Origin: an uncultured Colwellia sp.
GTDB taxonomy: Bacteria > Pseudomonadota > Gammaproteobacteria > Enterobacterales > Alteromonadaceae
Assembly: GCA_913061475.1 (NCBI GenBank)
Contig: CAJXUN010000008.1
Span: forward strand, 54,193 to 118,192
Length of the DNA stretch: 64,000 nucleotides
Reading direction: 5' to 3'
A program made the position numbers and the translations under genes. The notes under the pieces are model-generated. The model ran no database searches. It saw only the letters and a program-made list of their open reading frames with translations, and had not been told where the DNA came from. Below are positions 48,880-58,755 of the stretch, piece by piece; position 1 is the stretch's first letter; each line of letters starts with the position of its first letter.

Positions 48880-49560
48880 TTATTTTCTAGCTAAAAGAAT
48901 TTCTAAACGTGCACCAACACGCTCAGCAAGATCAGCTAAATCGCCAACCCAATCGATGATTTGATATAAAAACATGACGTCTACACAATTTAAATCTTTT
49001 TCAATCGCTAAAAGATCTTTACGTAATTGCACTTGCATCGCATCAGTATCATCTTCTATTTCGTCAAGTTGACTGATCATATTAGTCACTAAATCAACTT
49101 CACGACCACGAAATCCTGTTTCTAATAAATCATCCAATTCGTTAATGGCATCAGCAGCTTTTTCCGCAGCATCAATGCTACGTGAAACATAGGCTAAGAA
49201 TTGCTCTTGTAAAACCAGAGGGATGGTCAGTTTACGACCAAAGATGCGCCCGGCAATATCTTTTGCACGATTAGCGATTTTGTCTTGTTGAGATAAAAGC
49301 TCTAATAAATCAGCACGATCGACAGGCATAAATAAACCACCTGGCAATTCTAAACGGATCTGACGCTTTAAGTCATCAGCATCTCGTTCCAATTTAGAGA
49401 TTTTTTTACGAATTTTACCCGCGTTAGTCCAATCTTCTTCTGTTACAGCGGCGAAGAAAGGCACCAGTTGACTACAACACTTATGTACTGTGCGAATGTG
49501 TTTTTCTAAGGGTTTAATTGGTGATTTTGCAAAAATACCAATGATTGAATTTCTGGCCAT
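48880..49560 (-). CDS. DUF47 / TIGR00153 family PiT accessory protein
   Basis: A 226-residue helical PhoU-like protein of the DUF47 (YkaA) family. It begins NSIIGIFAKSPIKPLEKHIR and has two helical bundles with acidic motifs (RDADDLKRQIR, DEIEDDTDAMQ). Members commonly sit directly upstream of a Pit transporter and are thought to regulate it or assist uptake. Here the stop-to-start gap is 9 bp, so the pair is co-transcribed. No signal peptide or membrane helix is seen. The promoter should lie in the gap before phoU (49561-49762). Confidence 0.92.
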   Translation of the reverse strand: MARNSIIGIFAKSPIKPLEKHIRTVHKCCSQLVPFFAAVTEEDWTNAGKIRKKISKLERDADDLKRQIRLELPGGLFMPVDRADLLELLSQQDKIANRAKDIAGRIFGRKLTIPLVLQEQFLAYVSRSIDAAEKAADAINELDDLLETGFRGREVDLVTNMISQLDEIEDDTDAMQVQLRKDLLAIEKDLNCVDVMFLYQIIDWVGDLADLAERVGARLEILLARK

Positions 49561-49762
49561 AGTTAATTTCCAGGAGCTTGTGCTCTTTATTGTTATTCGC
49601 TGCGGATATTAAAGCATTTGAAAATTAATTCAAAGGCTTTATAGCAAGATGGCCGCAGTTTATAGAATGATTAGTTATTATCAGCTAATTTAATAGTATA
49701 TGCTCTATTTCCTTAGCCATAGCTAACTGAGGGTATATGTTCAAACAGGCAATACGTTAGTT

Positions 49763-50467
49763 TTAAGATAATGACTCGAAATCTTCCGGTGTTGTATGAC
49801 GAACCACTTTACCTTTAACAAAGTAAATAATGTATTCACAAATATTTTGGCAGCGATCGCCGATACGCTCTAACGCGCGTGCTGACCAAATAACACTCAT
49901 CACCTGTGGAATTGAACGTGGGTCTTCCATCATATAGGTCATTAATTGACGCATTAATGCTTCATATTCACGGTCAATTTTATCATCGCTTTTATGTACT
50001 TTAACCGCCGCATCATAATCCATCCGCGTAAAGGCATCTAATGTCGCTTGTAAAAAGGTCAGAACATGACGGCCTAAGTTATCAAGATTAGACAATAAAT
50101 CTTTGTGCTCACCTGATAGGCTTTCTAACGTTACATTAGCAATTTTTCCTGACTCATCACCGATACGCTCTAAATCAGTAATGGTTTTAACAATCGCCAT
50201 CACTAAGCGTAAATCACCGGCAGCGGGCTGACGCTTGGCAATAATACGCGTGCATTCATCATCAATATTAACTTCCGCATTATTAATAAGGTAATCGTTA
50301 TGCAATACTTTTTTTGCTAACGCTTCATCTGCATCACAAACGGATGTTAATGCATCGGTTAATTGCTTTTCAACTAAGCCACCCATATGCATGACTTGAT
50401 TAATAATGCGCTCTAAATCTTCATTAAATTGGCCGGAAATGTGTCGACCAATGTTTAAATTATCCAC
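49763..50467 (-). CDS. phoU: Phosphate signalling regulator PhoU
   Basis: PhoU is a helical protein that couples the PstSCAB transporter to the PhoR/PhoB two-component system. It keeps the pathway off when phosphate is ample. The 234 residues show its two three-helix bundles with the repeated motif (first half DLRLVMAIVKTITDLERIGDE, abbreviated here as DLERIGDE near 85-92; second half ALERIGDRCQNICEY). Length and ends are normal. It is the last gene of pstC-pstA-pstB-phoU, 31 bp after pstB, in the standard order. Confidence 0.97.
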   Translation of the reverse strand: MDNLNIGRHISGQFNEDLERIINQVMHMGGLVEKQLTDALTSVCDADEALAKKVLHNDYLINNAEVNIDDECTRIIAKRQPAAGDLRLVMAIVKTITDLERIGDESGKIANVTLESLSGEHKDLLSNLDNLGRHVLTFLQATLDAFTRMDYDAAVKVHKSDDKIDREYEALMRQLMTYMMEDPRSIPQVMSVIWSARALERIGDRCQNICEYIIYFVKGKVVRHTTPEDFESLS

Positions 50468-50498
50468 GGTAAAATCCTCTATTTATGGTCATTTTTTA

Positions 50499-51323
50499 TT
50501 AACCGTAACGGCCAGTAATATAATCTTCTGTTTTTTTCTTCATCGGCGTCGTGAACAGCGTATTAGTGTCGCTATACTCGATAAGGTTTCCCATATACAT
50601 AAACGCCGTTTGATCTGATACACGTGCCGCTTGTTGCATATTATGAGTAACAATAACCACGGTAAATTGTTTCTTTAAATCATTAATTAACTCTTCGATA
50701 GTTAAGGTTGAAATAGGATCCAACGCCGAAGTGGGTTCATCTAGCAGTAATACCTCAGGCTCAATGGCTATTGCTCGCGCAATCACCAGCCTTTGCTGTT
50801 GACCACCAGAAAGCCCTAGTGCACTTTCATGCAATCTATCTTTCACTTCATTCCATAATGCGGCACTACGTAGTGCTTTTTCAACGGCTTCGTCCAATAC
50901 ACGACGATTATTCTCGCCGGTAATACGTAGACCATAAACCACATTTTCATAAATAGATTTAGGAAATGGATTCGGTCGTTGAAACACCATACCGACTTTG
51001 CGACGTAACGCAGCAACATCGGTATGACGATCGTAAATATTTTCACCGTGAAGGTTTATCTGGCCTTTGATTTTACAGATATCGACTAAATCGTTCATGC
51101 GATTAATACAACGTAGCAAGGTCGACTTACCACAGCCACTTGGCCCGATAAAGGCCGTTACCTGCCCCTTTGGAATAGACATTGAAATGTCTTGCAAGGC
51201 CTGCTTGTCACCATAGTATAAGTCTAGGTTCTTAATTTCCAACGCCACTTGCTCTGGCGAAAGGTTATTAAGATCGAGCTTAACATTGTGTTCTGATAAA
51301 TTTTTTGGCGTAACAGAAATCAT
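50499..51323 (-). CDS. pstB: Phosphate ABC transporter ATP-binding protein PstB
   Basis: PstB is the ATPase of the high-affinity phosphate transporter. The 274-residue protein has Walker [10 protein letters not shown], the signature [14 protein letters not shown], Walker [13 protein letters not shown] and the switch [13 protein letters not shown], all in order. The C-terminus [10 protein letters not shown] is the usual PstB ending. It has an N-terminal extension of about 25 residues relative to E. coli. It lies between pstA (92 bp) and phoU (31 bp). Confidence 0.98.
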   Translation of the reverse strand: MISVTPKNLSEHNVKLDLNNLSPEQVALEIKNLDLYYGDKQALQDISMSIPKGQVTAFIGPSGCGKSTLLRCINRMNDLVDICKIKGQINLHGENIYDRHTDVAALRRKVGMVFQRPNPFPKSIYENVVYGLRITGENNRRVLDEAVEKALRSAALWNEVKDRLHESALGLSGGQQQRLVIARAIAIEPEVLLLDEPTSALDPISTLTIEELINDLKKQFTVVIVTHNMQQAARVSDQTAFMYMGNLIEYSDTNTLFTTPMKKKTEDYITGRYG

Positions 51324-51415
51324 AGTGTTCTCTTTAAATCTTCTTCAATAGATGGGAATCACTTCCCGTTCATCTTGCAATTACTGCTTAAATTGTTTGC
51401 TTCTACCTGGTTAGC

Positions 51416-53053
51416 TTAATGCTCTAACATGCGATATTTTTCCCGCAAGCGATTACGAATCGTTACGGCAGTCATATTCAAAGCAACAATAATACTGACC
51501 AACAATAGTGCCGTGGCATAAACTAAAGGTCTTGCCGCTTCAACATTCGGGCTTTGAAAGCCAACATCATAAATGTGAAAACCTAAGTGCATAAATTTAC
51601 GATCTAGATGTAAAAACGGAAAGTTACCATCAAGCGGTAAGTTAGGTGCCATTTTCACTACACCAACTAACATCAGCGGTGCAACTTCACCAGCTGCACG
51701 CGCTATGGCAAGAATAATACCGGTCATAATCGCCGGGCTAGCTATGGGTAAAATAATACGCCATAAAGTTTCCGCTTTTGTTGCACCTAGTGCCAAGCTA
51801 CCGTGTCGCATCGCTGAAGGAATACGTGATAACCCTTCTTCGGTTGATACTATGACGACAGGTAAGGTTAAAATTGCTAACGTGATAGCCGACCACATAA
51901 CGCCCGGAGTACCAAAGGTCGGACTAGGTAAGGTTTCAGCATAAAACAGCTGATCTAAGCTGCCACCAACCATATAAACAAAGAAACCTAAACCAAATAC
52001 ACCATAAACAATCGAGGGTACGCCTGCGAGGTTAATTACCGCAATACGTAAAAGCTTGGTCAAGGCATTATTACCCGCATATTCATGGAGATAAATAGCC
52101 GCAACAACCCCCATTGGTGACACAATTACCGTCATTAGTAGCACCATTAACACCGTACCAAATATCGCTGGGAATACACCACCTTCGGTATTCGCTTCAC
52201 GAGGATCATCAGTAATAAATGCCGCTATTTGGCTGAAAAATAATTTCAACTTACCGAAAACACCGAGTTGGTTATTAAAGGTAATTTGCAGTACATCTTC
52301 AAAATTTATCGTAACTTTTTGCCCATCCATTGCACGCATAACGATTTGGTCACGGGAAATTTTTTCACGTAATCCCATTAATGCATGCTCTAGTACTTCA
52401 TACTCAGCTCTCAAACCAGCAACTTTACTTTTAAAGCTTTGCGCCAATTCGTCGGTGAGCGTGCCATCAAGCTTGTGTTTACGCTCTTTTAAACGTGTGC
52501 GCTCAATTTGATAATTAATAGCACCAATATCAGACGTTTGTAGCGCTTCTATTTCCTCTTGAAAGTCACTCACTCGTTCAACAAGCTGAGTCATTTGATT
52601 TTGTTGAACCGCTTTACCATCAAGAATTACTTCTTCGATGAAACCATAGAAGTTGCCGTTAGTTCTACGTTCTATAACCACAAGATCTTCAGGTAACGAT
52701 GTTTTGTTAATTTGCGGTACTAAAATCCAGCGAAAATCTAAGCTCACTAATTCGCGGTTACCGGTTTTAATTAATAGCCGCTCAATGGTTTCAGCTGAGC
52801 TATCAATATCGAGATCCAAATGTACTAACTGTGATACGGGTATACTTTCTCTGTCGTAAATTTCCCCGATAACGGTTAAATTTTTACCTTGTTCATCAGT
52901 CATATCGAACTGATAAATATCTGCCGGCCAAAAATAACTTAAACCACGAGATGCAATTAACCAAAGTAAACCTATTACCGATATCAGGCTGATGCTAACA
53001 CCACCTGCTGACAACCACACCCAAGGAGAGCCAGATTTAAACCAATTATTCAT
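51416..53053 (-). CDS. pstA: Phosphate ABC transporter permease PstA, extended form
   Basis: A 545-residue inner-membrane permease. The C-terminal 260 residues carry the ABC permease domain with six helices and the EAA-loop motif SLALGATKAETLWRIILPIA. The first 280 residues hold one N-terminal membrane helix, a large periplasmic region and a coiled coil (about 170-245), nearly doubling the size of E. coli PstA (296). This extended type occurs in Vibrio and Alteromonadales. It is followed by pstB and preceded by pstC after 15 bp. The role of the long domain is not known from sequence. Confidence 0.94.
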   Translation of the reverse strand: MNNWFKSGSPWVWLSAGGVSISLISVIGLLWLIASRGLSYFWPADIYQFDMTDEQGKNLTVIGEIYDRESIPVSQLVHLDLDIDSSAETIERLLIKTGNRELVSLDFRWILVPQINKTSLPEDLVVIERRTNGNFYGFIEEVILDGKAVQQNQMTQLVERVSDFQEEIEALQTSDIGAINYQIERTRLKERKHKLDGTLTDELAQSFKSKVAGLRAEYEVLEHALMGLREKISRDQIVMRAMDGQKVTINFEDVLQITFNNQLGVFGKLKLFFSQIAAFITDDPREANTEGGVFPAIFGTVLMVLLMTVIVSPMGVVAAIYLHEYAGNNALTKLLRIAVINLAGVPSIVYGVFGLGFFVYMVGGSLDQLFYAETLPSPTFGTPGVMWSAITLAILTLPVVIVSTEEGLSRIPSAMRHGSLALGATKAETLWRIILPIASPAIMTGIILAIARAAGEVAPLMLVGVVKMAPNLPLDGNFPFLHLDRKFMHLGFHIYDVGFQSPNVEAARPLVYATALLLVSIIVALNMTAVTIRNRLREKYRMLEH

Positions 53054-53068
53054 GCTACTGTGCCTTCC

Positions 53069-55306
53069 TTACAATGAACTATATTTTTCACGCAAACGCT
53101 GACGTATAAACTCAGCAAGCGTGTTGAATACAAAGGTGAATACAAATAAAACAAATGCCGCTAAGAACAAAATACGGTAATGCGAGCTGCCCACTTCTGA
53201 TTCTGGCATTTCAACCGCAATGTTCGCTGCCAGTGTTCTCATACCTTGGAAAATACTCCAATCAAGAATTGGGGTATTACCTGTAGCCATTAAAACAATC
53301 ATGGTTTCGCCGACAGCGCGCCCTAAGCCCATCATAACGGCAGAAAATATGCCTGGGCTTGCCGTCAATAAAACAACCTTAATCAAGGTTTGCCACTGCG
53401 TCGCACCTAAGGCGAGTGAGCCACTGGTTAAATGTTTAGGTACACTAAAAATGGCATCTTCAGCCATCGAGAATATGGTTGGAATAACCGCAAAGCCCAT
53501 CGCTATACCAACCACCAAGGCATTTCGTTGATCAAAATCGATACCTAAATCATTAGTAATAAACTGTCTGACATCGCCGCCAAATAAATATAATTCAAGC
53601 ACTGGTGATAATGCGAAAGCTGCATAAGCTGCTAGCAAAATTGCAGGGACTAAAATAATAGGAGCCCATGTTTCAGGAATGAGGGTTTTATATTTTCGCG
53701 GTAAGTTATGCCATGCAAAAGCGGTAATAAAAACTGAAGCAGGAATAAATACCAGCAGTAAACAAATAGCAGGTAGGTAAATTTCAATAATCGGCGCTAA
53801 CCATAACCCGGCTAAGAAACCCAAAATAACGGTTGGTAAAGCTTCCATTAGCTCAATGGTGGGTTTAACTTTTCTACGCATACCCGGCGTCATAAAGTAA
53901 GCGGTGTAAATGGCCGCTGTTAAGGCAATAGGCACGGCAAACATCATCGCGTACATTGCTGCCTTTATTGTACCAAACGAAATAGGTACTAAAGAAAACT
54001 TAGCTTCAAAGTCATCAGAGCCGGACGTTGATTGCCAAATAAACTCAGGTTCAGGGTAACCTTCATACCAAACTTCTTGCCAAAGCGCTTGCCAAGTCAC
54101 TTCTGGATGTTCGTTTTCGACTGAAAAAATAGCCAACTCATTGGCAGAAAATATCACTAAGCCATCAGCACGAGGTGCAATAGCGAAGGCTTGTGCATTG
54201 CCTTGATGTAATTTACCGCGCCATAAATCCGCTTCACTGGTGGTATAAAACATGCCCATTTCACCTGATGGGGTTTCAGTATAAAAACTTTTACGAAATT
54301 GTTCGGTATAAATCGCAATAACAGGTTCATTGTCGCTAACCTCAAAACTACGAATTTTTTTGAATTCTCTACCTTGCTCTGTTGCCACTTCAAACCATTG
54401 GCTGACAGTGCCTTTATCATCACCTAATAGAATTGAGCTACCACCTGACAATAAAGCCATCGAGGTAATATGATTGGGTGTTGATTTGTTTTGTGCAAGT
54501 TGAGGAATAATGGTCGCTTTTAACTCGGCTTCTTCATCCAGTGAAAAAACCGCCACTTGATCACCTTGGCGAATAAATACCATGGCTAAATCAGGTGTCA
54601 CCAAAATATCATCCAGTTTTTTTGCCGTATAATCAATTTCTTGATATTCCACTTCATAAGCCGTGTCATAACTAAAGTCATCTTCAGCTAACAAGGTAGT
54701 TTTGATCAGGCGCTTATCTTGGGTAAAACCAACAAAAATTGCCTTTTCATCATTCATCGCGAAAGAAAGCTCAGTCAGTGCGCCATTATTTTCATCAATG
54801 GGCAAATAGCCTTCACCTAACGGATAATGAATACTTGGTACTATGACTCTTTCACCACTATCAAAATTAGACTTAAAACTTGGCACTATGAGTTGAACGT
54901 TACCGGCACTATCAAGTAATAACTTTTGCTCTTGCCCGATATTAATCAGTTGCGTTAAATGCTCACCATCAGCAACAAGCTGCTGAGATTGAATTTTTTC
55001 ACCCGCTTTATAGCCCGCATTATCGACTAATTGATAAAAGTTAATAACACCTCGATCTGTAATGCTATAGGCAACTTCCTTTAATTCATCAACGCCTGTT
55101 GCTAGCACTTTATATTCTTCATTGATGACAAATTGCGCTTTAGCGTCAACTTTTGCCGATTCAAAAATAGGTTTAATCACATAGAGTAAATACATGAATA
55201 TTAATATTAAGGTAAACAAAACACTGATACCGCCCAGTGTGATCATCCATTTTGCTAATGAATTTTTTACCTTTCGAGAATTTGCTGATTTAGAAGCAAT
55301 GGCCAC
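53069..55306 (-). CDS. pstC: Phosphate ABC transporter permease PstC, extended form
   Basis: A 745-residue permease. It has one N-terminal membrane helix (about 20-45), then about 390 residues of mostly beta structure in the periplasm that read like a propeller or WD-type repeat region, then the C-terminal permease domain (about 450-740) with the EAA-loop SLALGATQWQTLIKVVLLTA. E. coli PstC is only about 320 residues. It opens the operon pstC-pstA-pstB-phoU. PHO boxes and a -10 lie just upstream. No pstS is adjacent, so the phosphate-binding protein must be elsewhere. Confidence 0.94.
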   Translation of the reverse strand: MAIASKSANSRKVKNSLAKWMITLGGISVLFTLILIFMYLLYVIKPIFESAKVDAKAQFVINEEYKVLATGVDELKEVAYSITDRGVINFYQLVDNAGYKAGEKIQSQQLVADGEHLTQLINIGQEQKLLLDSAGNVQLIVPSFKSNFDSGERVIVPSIHYPLGEGYLPIDENNGALTELSFAMNDEKAIFVGFTQDKRLIKTTLLAEDDFSYDTAYEVEYQEIDYTAKKLDDILVTPDLAMVFIRQGDQVAVFSLDEEAELKATIIPQLAQNKSTPNHITSMALLSGGSSILLGDDKGTVSQWFEVATEQGREFKKIRSFEVSDNEPVIAIYTEQFRKSFYTETPSGEMGMFYTTSEADLWRGKLHQGNAQAFAIAPRADGLVIFSANELAIFSVENEHPEVTWQALWQEVWYEGYPEPEFIWQSTSGSDDFEAKFSLVPISFGTIKAAMYAMMFAVPIALTAAIYTAYFMTPGMRRKVKPTIELMEALPTVILGFLAGLWLAPIIEIYLPAICLLLVFIPASVFITAFAWHNLPRKYKTLIPETWAPIILVPAILLAAYAAFALSPVLELYLFGGDVRQFITNDLGIDFDQRNALVVGIAMGFAVIPTIFSMAEDAIFSVPKHLTSGSLALGATQWQTLIKVVLLTASPGIFSAVMMGLGRAVGETMIVLMATGNTPILDWSIFQGMRTLAANIAVEMPESEVGSSHYRILFLAAFVLFVFTFVFNTLAEFIRQRLREKYSSL

Positions 55307-55348
55307 TTAAAAACACCTTCAACTATAATGATTTTTATTACTGCAGCG

Positions 55349-55382
55349 ATTATAAGACAGTTGTGTGACAGTTTTGTGACAA
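55349..55382 (-). promoter_or_regulatory. PHO boxes and -10 upstream of pstC
   Basis: Three 11-bp direct repeats on the minus strand, TTGTCACAAAA (55372-55382), CTGTCACACAA (55361-55371) and CTGTCTTATAA (55350-55360), match PhoB half-sites. A perfect -10 TATAAT (55349-55354) overlaps the last. This is the layout of PhoB-activated promoters that lack a -35, about 43 bp before the pstC start. Confidence 0.78.
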
Positions 55383-55563
55383 GGTGTTTTTATCTTAAAT
55401 AAACGATTTATTTCAAGATAATTGTTGAGGTGTAATCATAAATGAGAATTCAGGCGCTTGCGTAACTACGGGTATTGGCATAAACCACATTAATTCAAGC
55501 TAAGTTTAACGACTAGAAAAATCAGCGGGTATATTATAACTGACACACAGCTTGGGCTCATTA

Positions 55564-55602
55564 CTGTCATTGACCTTTCATCAGTTAATGATAATTATTG
55601 AT
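55564..55602 (+). promoter_or_regulatory. + strand PHO box abutting a Fur-like box, no clear gene downstream
   Basis: CTGTCAT-TGAC-CTTTCAT (55564-55581) is a PHO box with one mismatch and correct spacing. It is directly followed by a Fur-like 19-mer (55584-55602, core AATGATAATTATT, 14 of 19 matches). GATAAT at 55590-55595 stands where a -10 would be. The promoter would read towards the 3' end of the TonB receptor gene. Only a 22-codon frame (55615-55683) follows, with a too-close Shine-Dalgarno sequence. The rest of 55383-55762 shows nothing further. Confidence 0.5.
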
Positions 55603-55762
55603 CCGTGAAGGCCTATGGAAGTGCCCCTTGAGTTTTGCATTTTAGCTCAACAGAAGAAATCCTTCTTTCGAATTGGGATATAATTAAAAGTAGCTGAGTT
55701 AACACGCAAAGACTTTAAAACAATATCCCATCCGAAAATTATTATCCTAATATCATGGGGTA

Positions 55763-57757
55763 TTAACCGCCAAATTGAAAACGTAAGCCAGCATTAACAG
55801 TAAATCCATCATTACGTGACCAAATATCTGTTGTCCACCTACCACTAGGTGCTTGCTCGGGCAATACTAGAGAGTCCACCTTAGTTTGCCGTACATTCAA
55901 CAAGTTTTCAGCATTAACAAATAAACTTATTTTCCCTATGGTGATTTGACCTAATAATCCCAAATGCCAATAAGCCTCGCTTCGATCTCGATACGGATTA
56001 TTTTCAAGCTCTTGCGTACCGGTATAATAAGCTTCAAACCCTACCAAATGACTACCATGTTCTTCCCACATAGCGACAAAGCCAGCAGAGTGTTGCGGTG
56101 TTAGAGCTAAGGGAACTCGGCCAACACCAGAATTATCATTTTTCGTGCCGTTTGTGTATAAATAGCTACCGGTAAATTTAATATCACGCCAGCGATATCT
56201 TAGTAATAATTCAGCACCGCTAATTTCACTTTCACCGGCCGTATTGACGATATGCACTTGTTTTCCAGAAGCGTCATTCATCTCATCAATAGCGACTAAT
56301 TCAGTCACGTTATCGATAGCTGACGTAAATATTGTCATGCTGGTCTCCATACTGCCCAATACATAGCTGATATCGATAGAAGCAGTAGACGCTCGTTCTT
56401 CATCAAGGTTTTCTAATGGCGCAAGACGCGATAACCCGGCTTCATCAATGTCCTCAATAAATGGGCTTGGTGCAAAAAATCCTTTTCCGTATGCTCCCCT
56501 AATTGTCCAATTTTCAGGGCTATATAATAATGAAATTCGAGGGCTAACTTGCGTACCGTATTCACTATGCCAGTCGGCACGAGCACTAAGTGACAGAGAA
56601 ATTTCATCGCTTGCTTCATAATCTAGTTGCGAAAATAATCCTGGAACTTGATAAGCATAATTAAATTCAGGAAAGCTATCAGAGTTGAACTTTTCAGATT
56701 GAAGCGCTACTCCAACAAGCCATGCCGTTTTATCAGAATAGCCTGATAAGCTTGACTCGATTAGCGAGCTTTTGTGATTATCATCGTCATTGTCCATGCC
56801 GAATATATGTTCGTGGTTTTGATTCATTGCCGAGCCACGTACATTGATATTCATAACTTGCCCTAATGGTTGATCATAAATAAAGCCAATATCGGTTCTA
56901 AGGGTGTCCTGTGTTTGACGGAAGGAATTTGAATCGGGCACTGTGGCGTCATCTAACGTACCACCAACCCTTTCTTCGGTCATCGCTCCTAAGGTAACGT
57001 AAAGGTTGGCGCCATTATCACCCTGCCAATAGAAACGAGGTCGAATACTGGCTCTTTCGTAACCTGCGATATCGATCCAGCCGTCGTCATCTAAATCTTG
57101 CGTTTCTTGATGATGAATGCCAGCAGTCACTGATGCGCTTAACGTGTCAGTTAAAGGTGATGCAAAGTAAGAAGTAATATCTTGACCGCTTTTAGAGGTA
57201 ACATTAACCAAGACTTCACCTTCATAATCATCAGAGGGAGTGCGTGAAATTAAATTGATTACCCCACCCAATGCAGAACCACCATAAAGAGAAGAGGCAG
57301 AGCCTTTAATTATTTCAACATTTGCAAGATCTGTCGGTGGTATTTGCAACAAGCCAATTGAAGCCGTTTGACCACCGTATAAAGGTAAGCCATCACTTAA
57401 CAGCTGTGTATAGCGACCATAAAGCCCTTGCAGCCTGATGTTAGCACTGCCTAATGCTGGCGAGGTGGTTTGTACTCTAACGCCACCCGTTTCAGCAACT
57501 AGCATAGAAATATTACCGGGTCGCATTAATGCTTTTTCTTGTATTTCTTCACCGTTAACAATTTCGGTTCGAGTAGCCGATTCAGTAACAATACGACCTA
57601 AACGAGAAGCAGTTACTTGAATTTTTTCAATATTGTTATCGCTATGTTCATGATGCTCTTTCACTTCAGTATGATCATGATCATGTTTATTTTCATTCGC
57701 GTATGTAAACGCTGGCATTAGCAGTAGCCCTGCCATTATTAAAGACTTTTTAAACAT
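55763..57757 (-). CDS. TonB-dependent receptor with His-rich N-terminus, probable metal uptake
   Basis: A 664-residue outer-membrane receptor with a signal peptide (first 20), then a mature N-terminus dense in His and Asp/Glu (HDHDHTEVKEHHEHSD), and a TonB box IEKIQVTASR. A plug (about 55-165) with GLYGRYTQLLSDGLPLYGG and SSLYGGSALGGVINLIS follows, then a barrel ending in aromatic residues RFQFGG. The His-rich patch suggests zinc, copper or another metal, or a metal chelate. A Cys-rich exported protein lies upstream on the same strand, supporting metal handling. The substrate is not proven. Confidence 0.88.
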   Translation of the reverse strand: MFKKSLIMAGLLLMPAFTYANENKHDHDHTEVKEHHEHSDNNIEKIQVTASRLGRIVTESATRTEIVNGEEIQEKALMRPGNISMLVAETGGVRVQTTSPALGSANIRLQGLYGRYTQLLSDGLPLYGGQTASIGLLQIPPTDLANVEIIKGSASSLYGGSALGGVINLISRTPSDDYEGEVLVNVTSKSGQDITSYFASPLTDTLSASVTAGIHHQETQDLDDDGWIDIAGYERASIRPRFYWQGDNGANLYVTLGAMTEERVGGTLDDATVPDSNSFRQTQDTLRTDIGFIYDQPLGQVMNINVRGSAMNQNHEHIFGMDNDDDNHKSSLIESSLSGYSDKTAWLVGVALQSEKFNSDSFPEFNYAYQVPGLFSQLDYEASDEISLSLSARADWHSEYGTQVSPRISLLYSPENWTIRGAYGKGFFAPSPFIEDIDEAGLSRLAPLENLDEERASTASIDISYVLGSMETSMTIFTSAIDNVTELVAIDEMNDASGKQVHIVNTAGESEISGAELLLRYRWRDIKFTGSYLYTNGTKNDNSGVGRVPLALTPQHSAGFVAMWEEHGSHLVGFEAYYTGTQELENNPYRDRSEAYWHLGLLGQITIGKISLFVNAENLLNVRQTKVDSLVLPEQAPSGRWTTDIWSRNDGFTVNAGLRFQFGG

Positions 57758-57862
57758 TTTTATCTCTGATATTGCTTGGTAATTACTTGGATATTACTCA
57801 GCACAATAGCGCTGCATAATATAAGAAGTTATAAGTGTTCTCAGTTTTAAGGTACTAAGTTC

Positions 57863-58237
57863 TTATGAGGTAAAAATGGGAGGGCGATAGAGCAACGTAG
57901 CTATCGATTTAGGTTGCACAGGCTGTTGCTTATAAATAGCTTCACTTAAAGCTGTTATTCTCGTTGATTCAACTTCAGTATTAAAATATAGCCATAATGA
58001 ACAAGCATTGGTAATACAAGTACAACCATGATCACAACATTCAATACCACAGCAGTCTTCTGAATTATCACTATCAGTTGAGTTTGAATTTTTGTGCTTT
58101 ACTAGCTCACTGAAGCCTAGAGCTGAAGATTCTACCGAAGTTTCGCAAGACATAGCGCTATTAAATGCCAATGTTTGCCCAATAAAGGCAACAAGTATTA
58201 TCGCTATAACTAACACGTTTGAAACAACTTTAAACAT
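57863..58237 (-). CDS. Cys-rich small exported protein linked to the TonB receptor
   Basis: A 124-residue protein with a signal/membrane helix (about 3-25) and a Cys-rich centre CCGIECCDHGCTCITNACS (seven Cys in 19 residues) that could bind metal ions. The C-terminus ends LLYRPPIFTS; similar RPPI endings are seen on other small exported proteins near metal genes, but I do not recognise a named family. The ATG at 58237 is preceded by GAGG at five bases, which decides against longer starts. It is 105 bp upstream of the His-rich receptor on the same strand, and the two are likely co-transcribed. Confidence 0.65.
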   Translation of the reverse strand: MFKVVSNVLVIAIILVAFIGQTLAFNSAMSCETSVESSALGFSELVKHKNSNSTDSDNSEDCCGIECCDHGCTCITNACSLWLYFNTEVESTRITALSEAIYKQQPVQPKSIATLLYRPPIFTS

Positions 58238-58294
58238 ATAAACCTCGACATAATCGAGCATTATTATAAGAGATTCTTGATGCAATGTGAACAA

Positions 58295-58755
58295 TCATAC
58301 GCACGCATATTTTTATTGAATGTTACATTTAAGCAGTAATCAATACAGAAAGTCCGTAATTAGAATGTGTGGCTTGTTGGAAGTTTTTTACTTTGGTGTA
58401 TGTATTTATGAATGCTTTGCTAGCTTTTTGCGACGGTCAAACGCGTGGAAAAGCAAATCTGTTAAATTCAGCTCTACCTCGACTCGGCTACTGGTAGACA
58501 ACGTACTCAAGATTTATCAATCAGTGAGCAACGTTCTCATAAAGTTTGACACGAAAAATCATAAATTAATTCATTTGCCTGCCTACAGGGCTCCCCCCCT
58601 GAATATATATTATTGAAGATCCGCTGAATCATTAGACTTTTCAATGAATAAAGCATTAAATTAAGGGGATTATTCTTGCTGATGAATATTGGCTGTATTA
58701 TGATTTATTGCTAAAAGGCGGTTGAGTAATAGTGCTTTACTAAAAAGGAAATAGT
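58295..58755. other. Intergenic region before the CBS protein
   Basis: About 460 bp. A 98-codon frame at 58320-58616 has no recognisable domain or clear Shine-Dalgarno sequence, so I do not call it. I see no hairpin terminator or operator of note. Promoters for the CBS gene (+) and the Cys-rich protein (-) must lie here. Confidence 0.6.

Noticed and set aside
55615..55683. 22-codon frame after the PHO/Fur box
   Set aside because: The possible Shine-Dalgarno sequence is only three bases from the ATG and the peptide has no known relatives. Kept only as part of the small-RNA idea.
58320..58616. 98-codon frame upstream of the CBS gene
   Set aside because: No domain, no signal peptide, no Shine-Dalgarno sequence, and composition like intergenic DNA.
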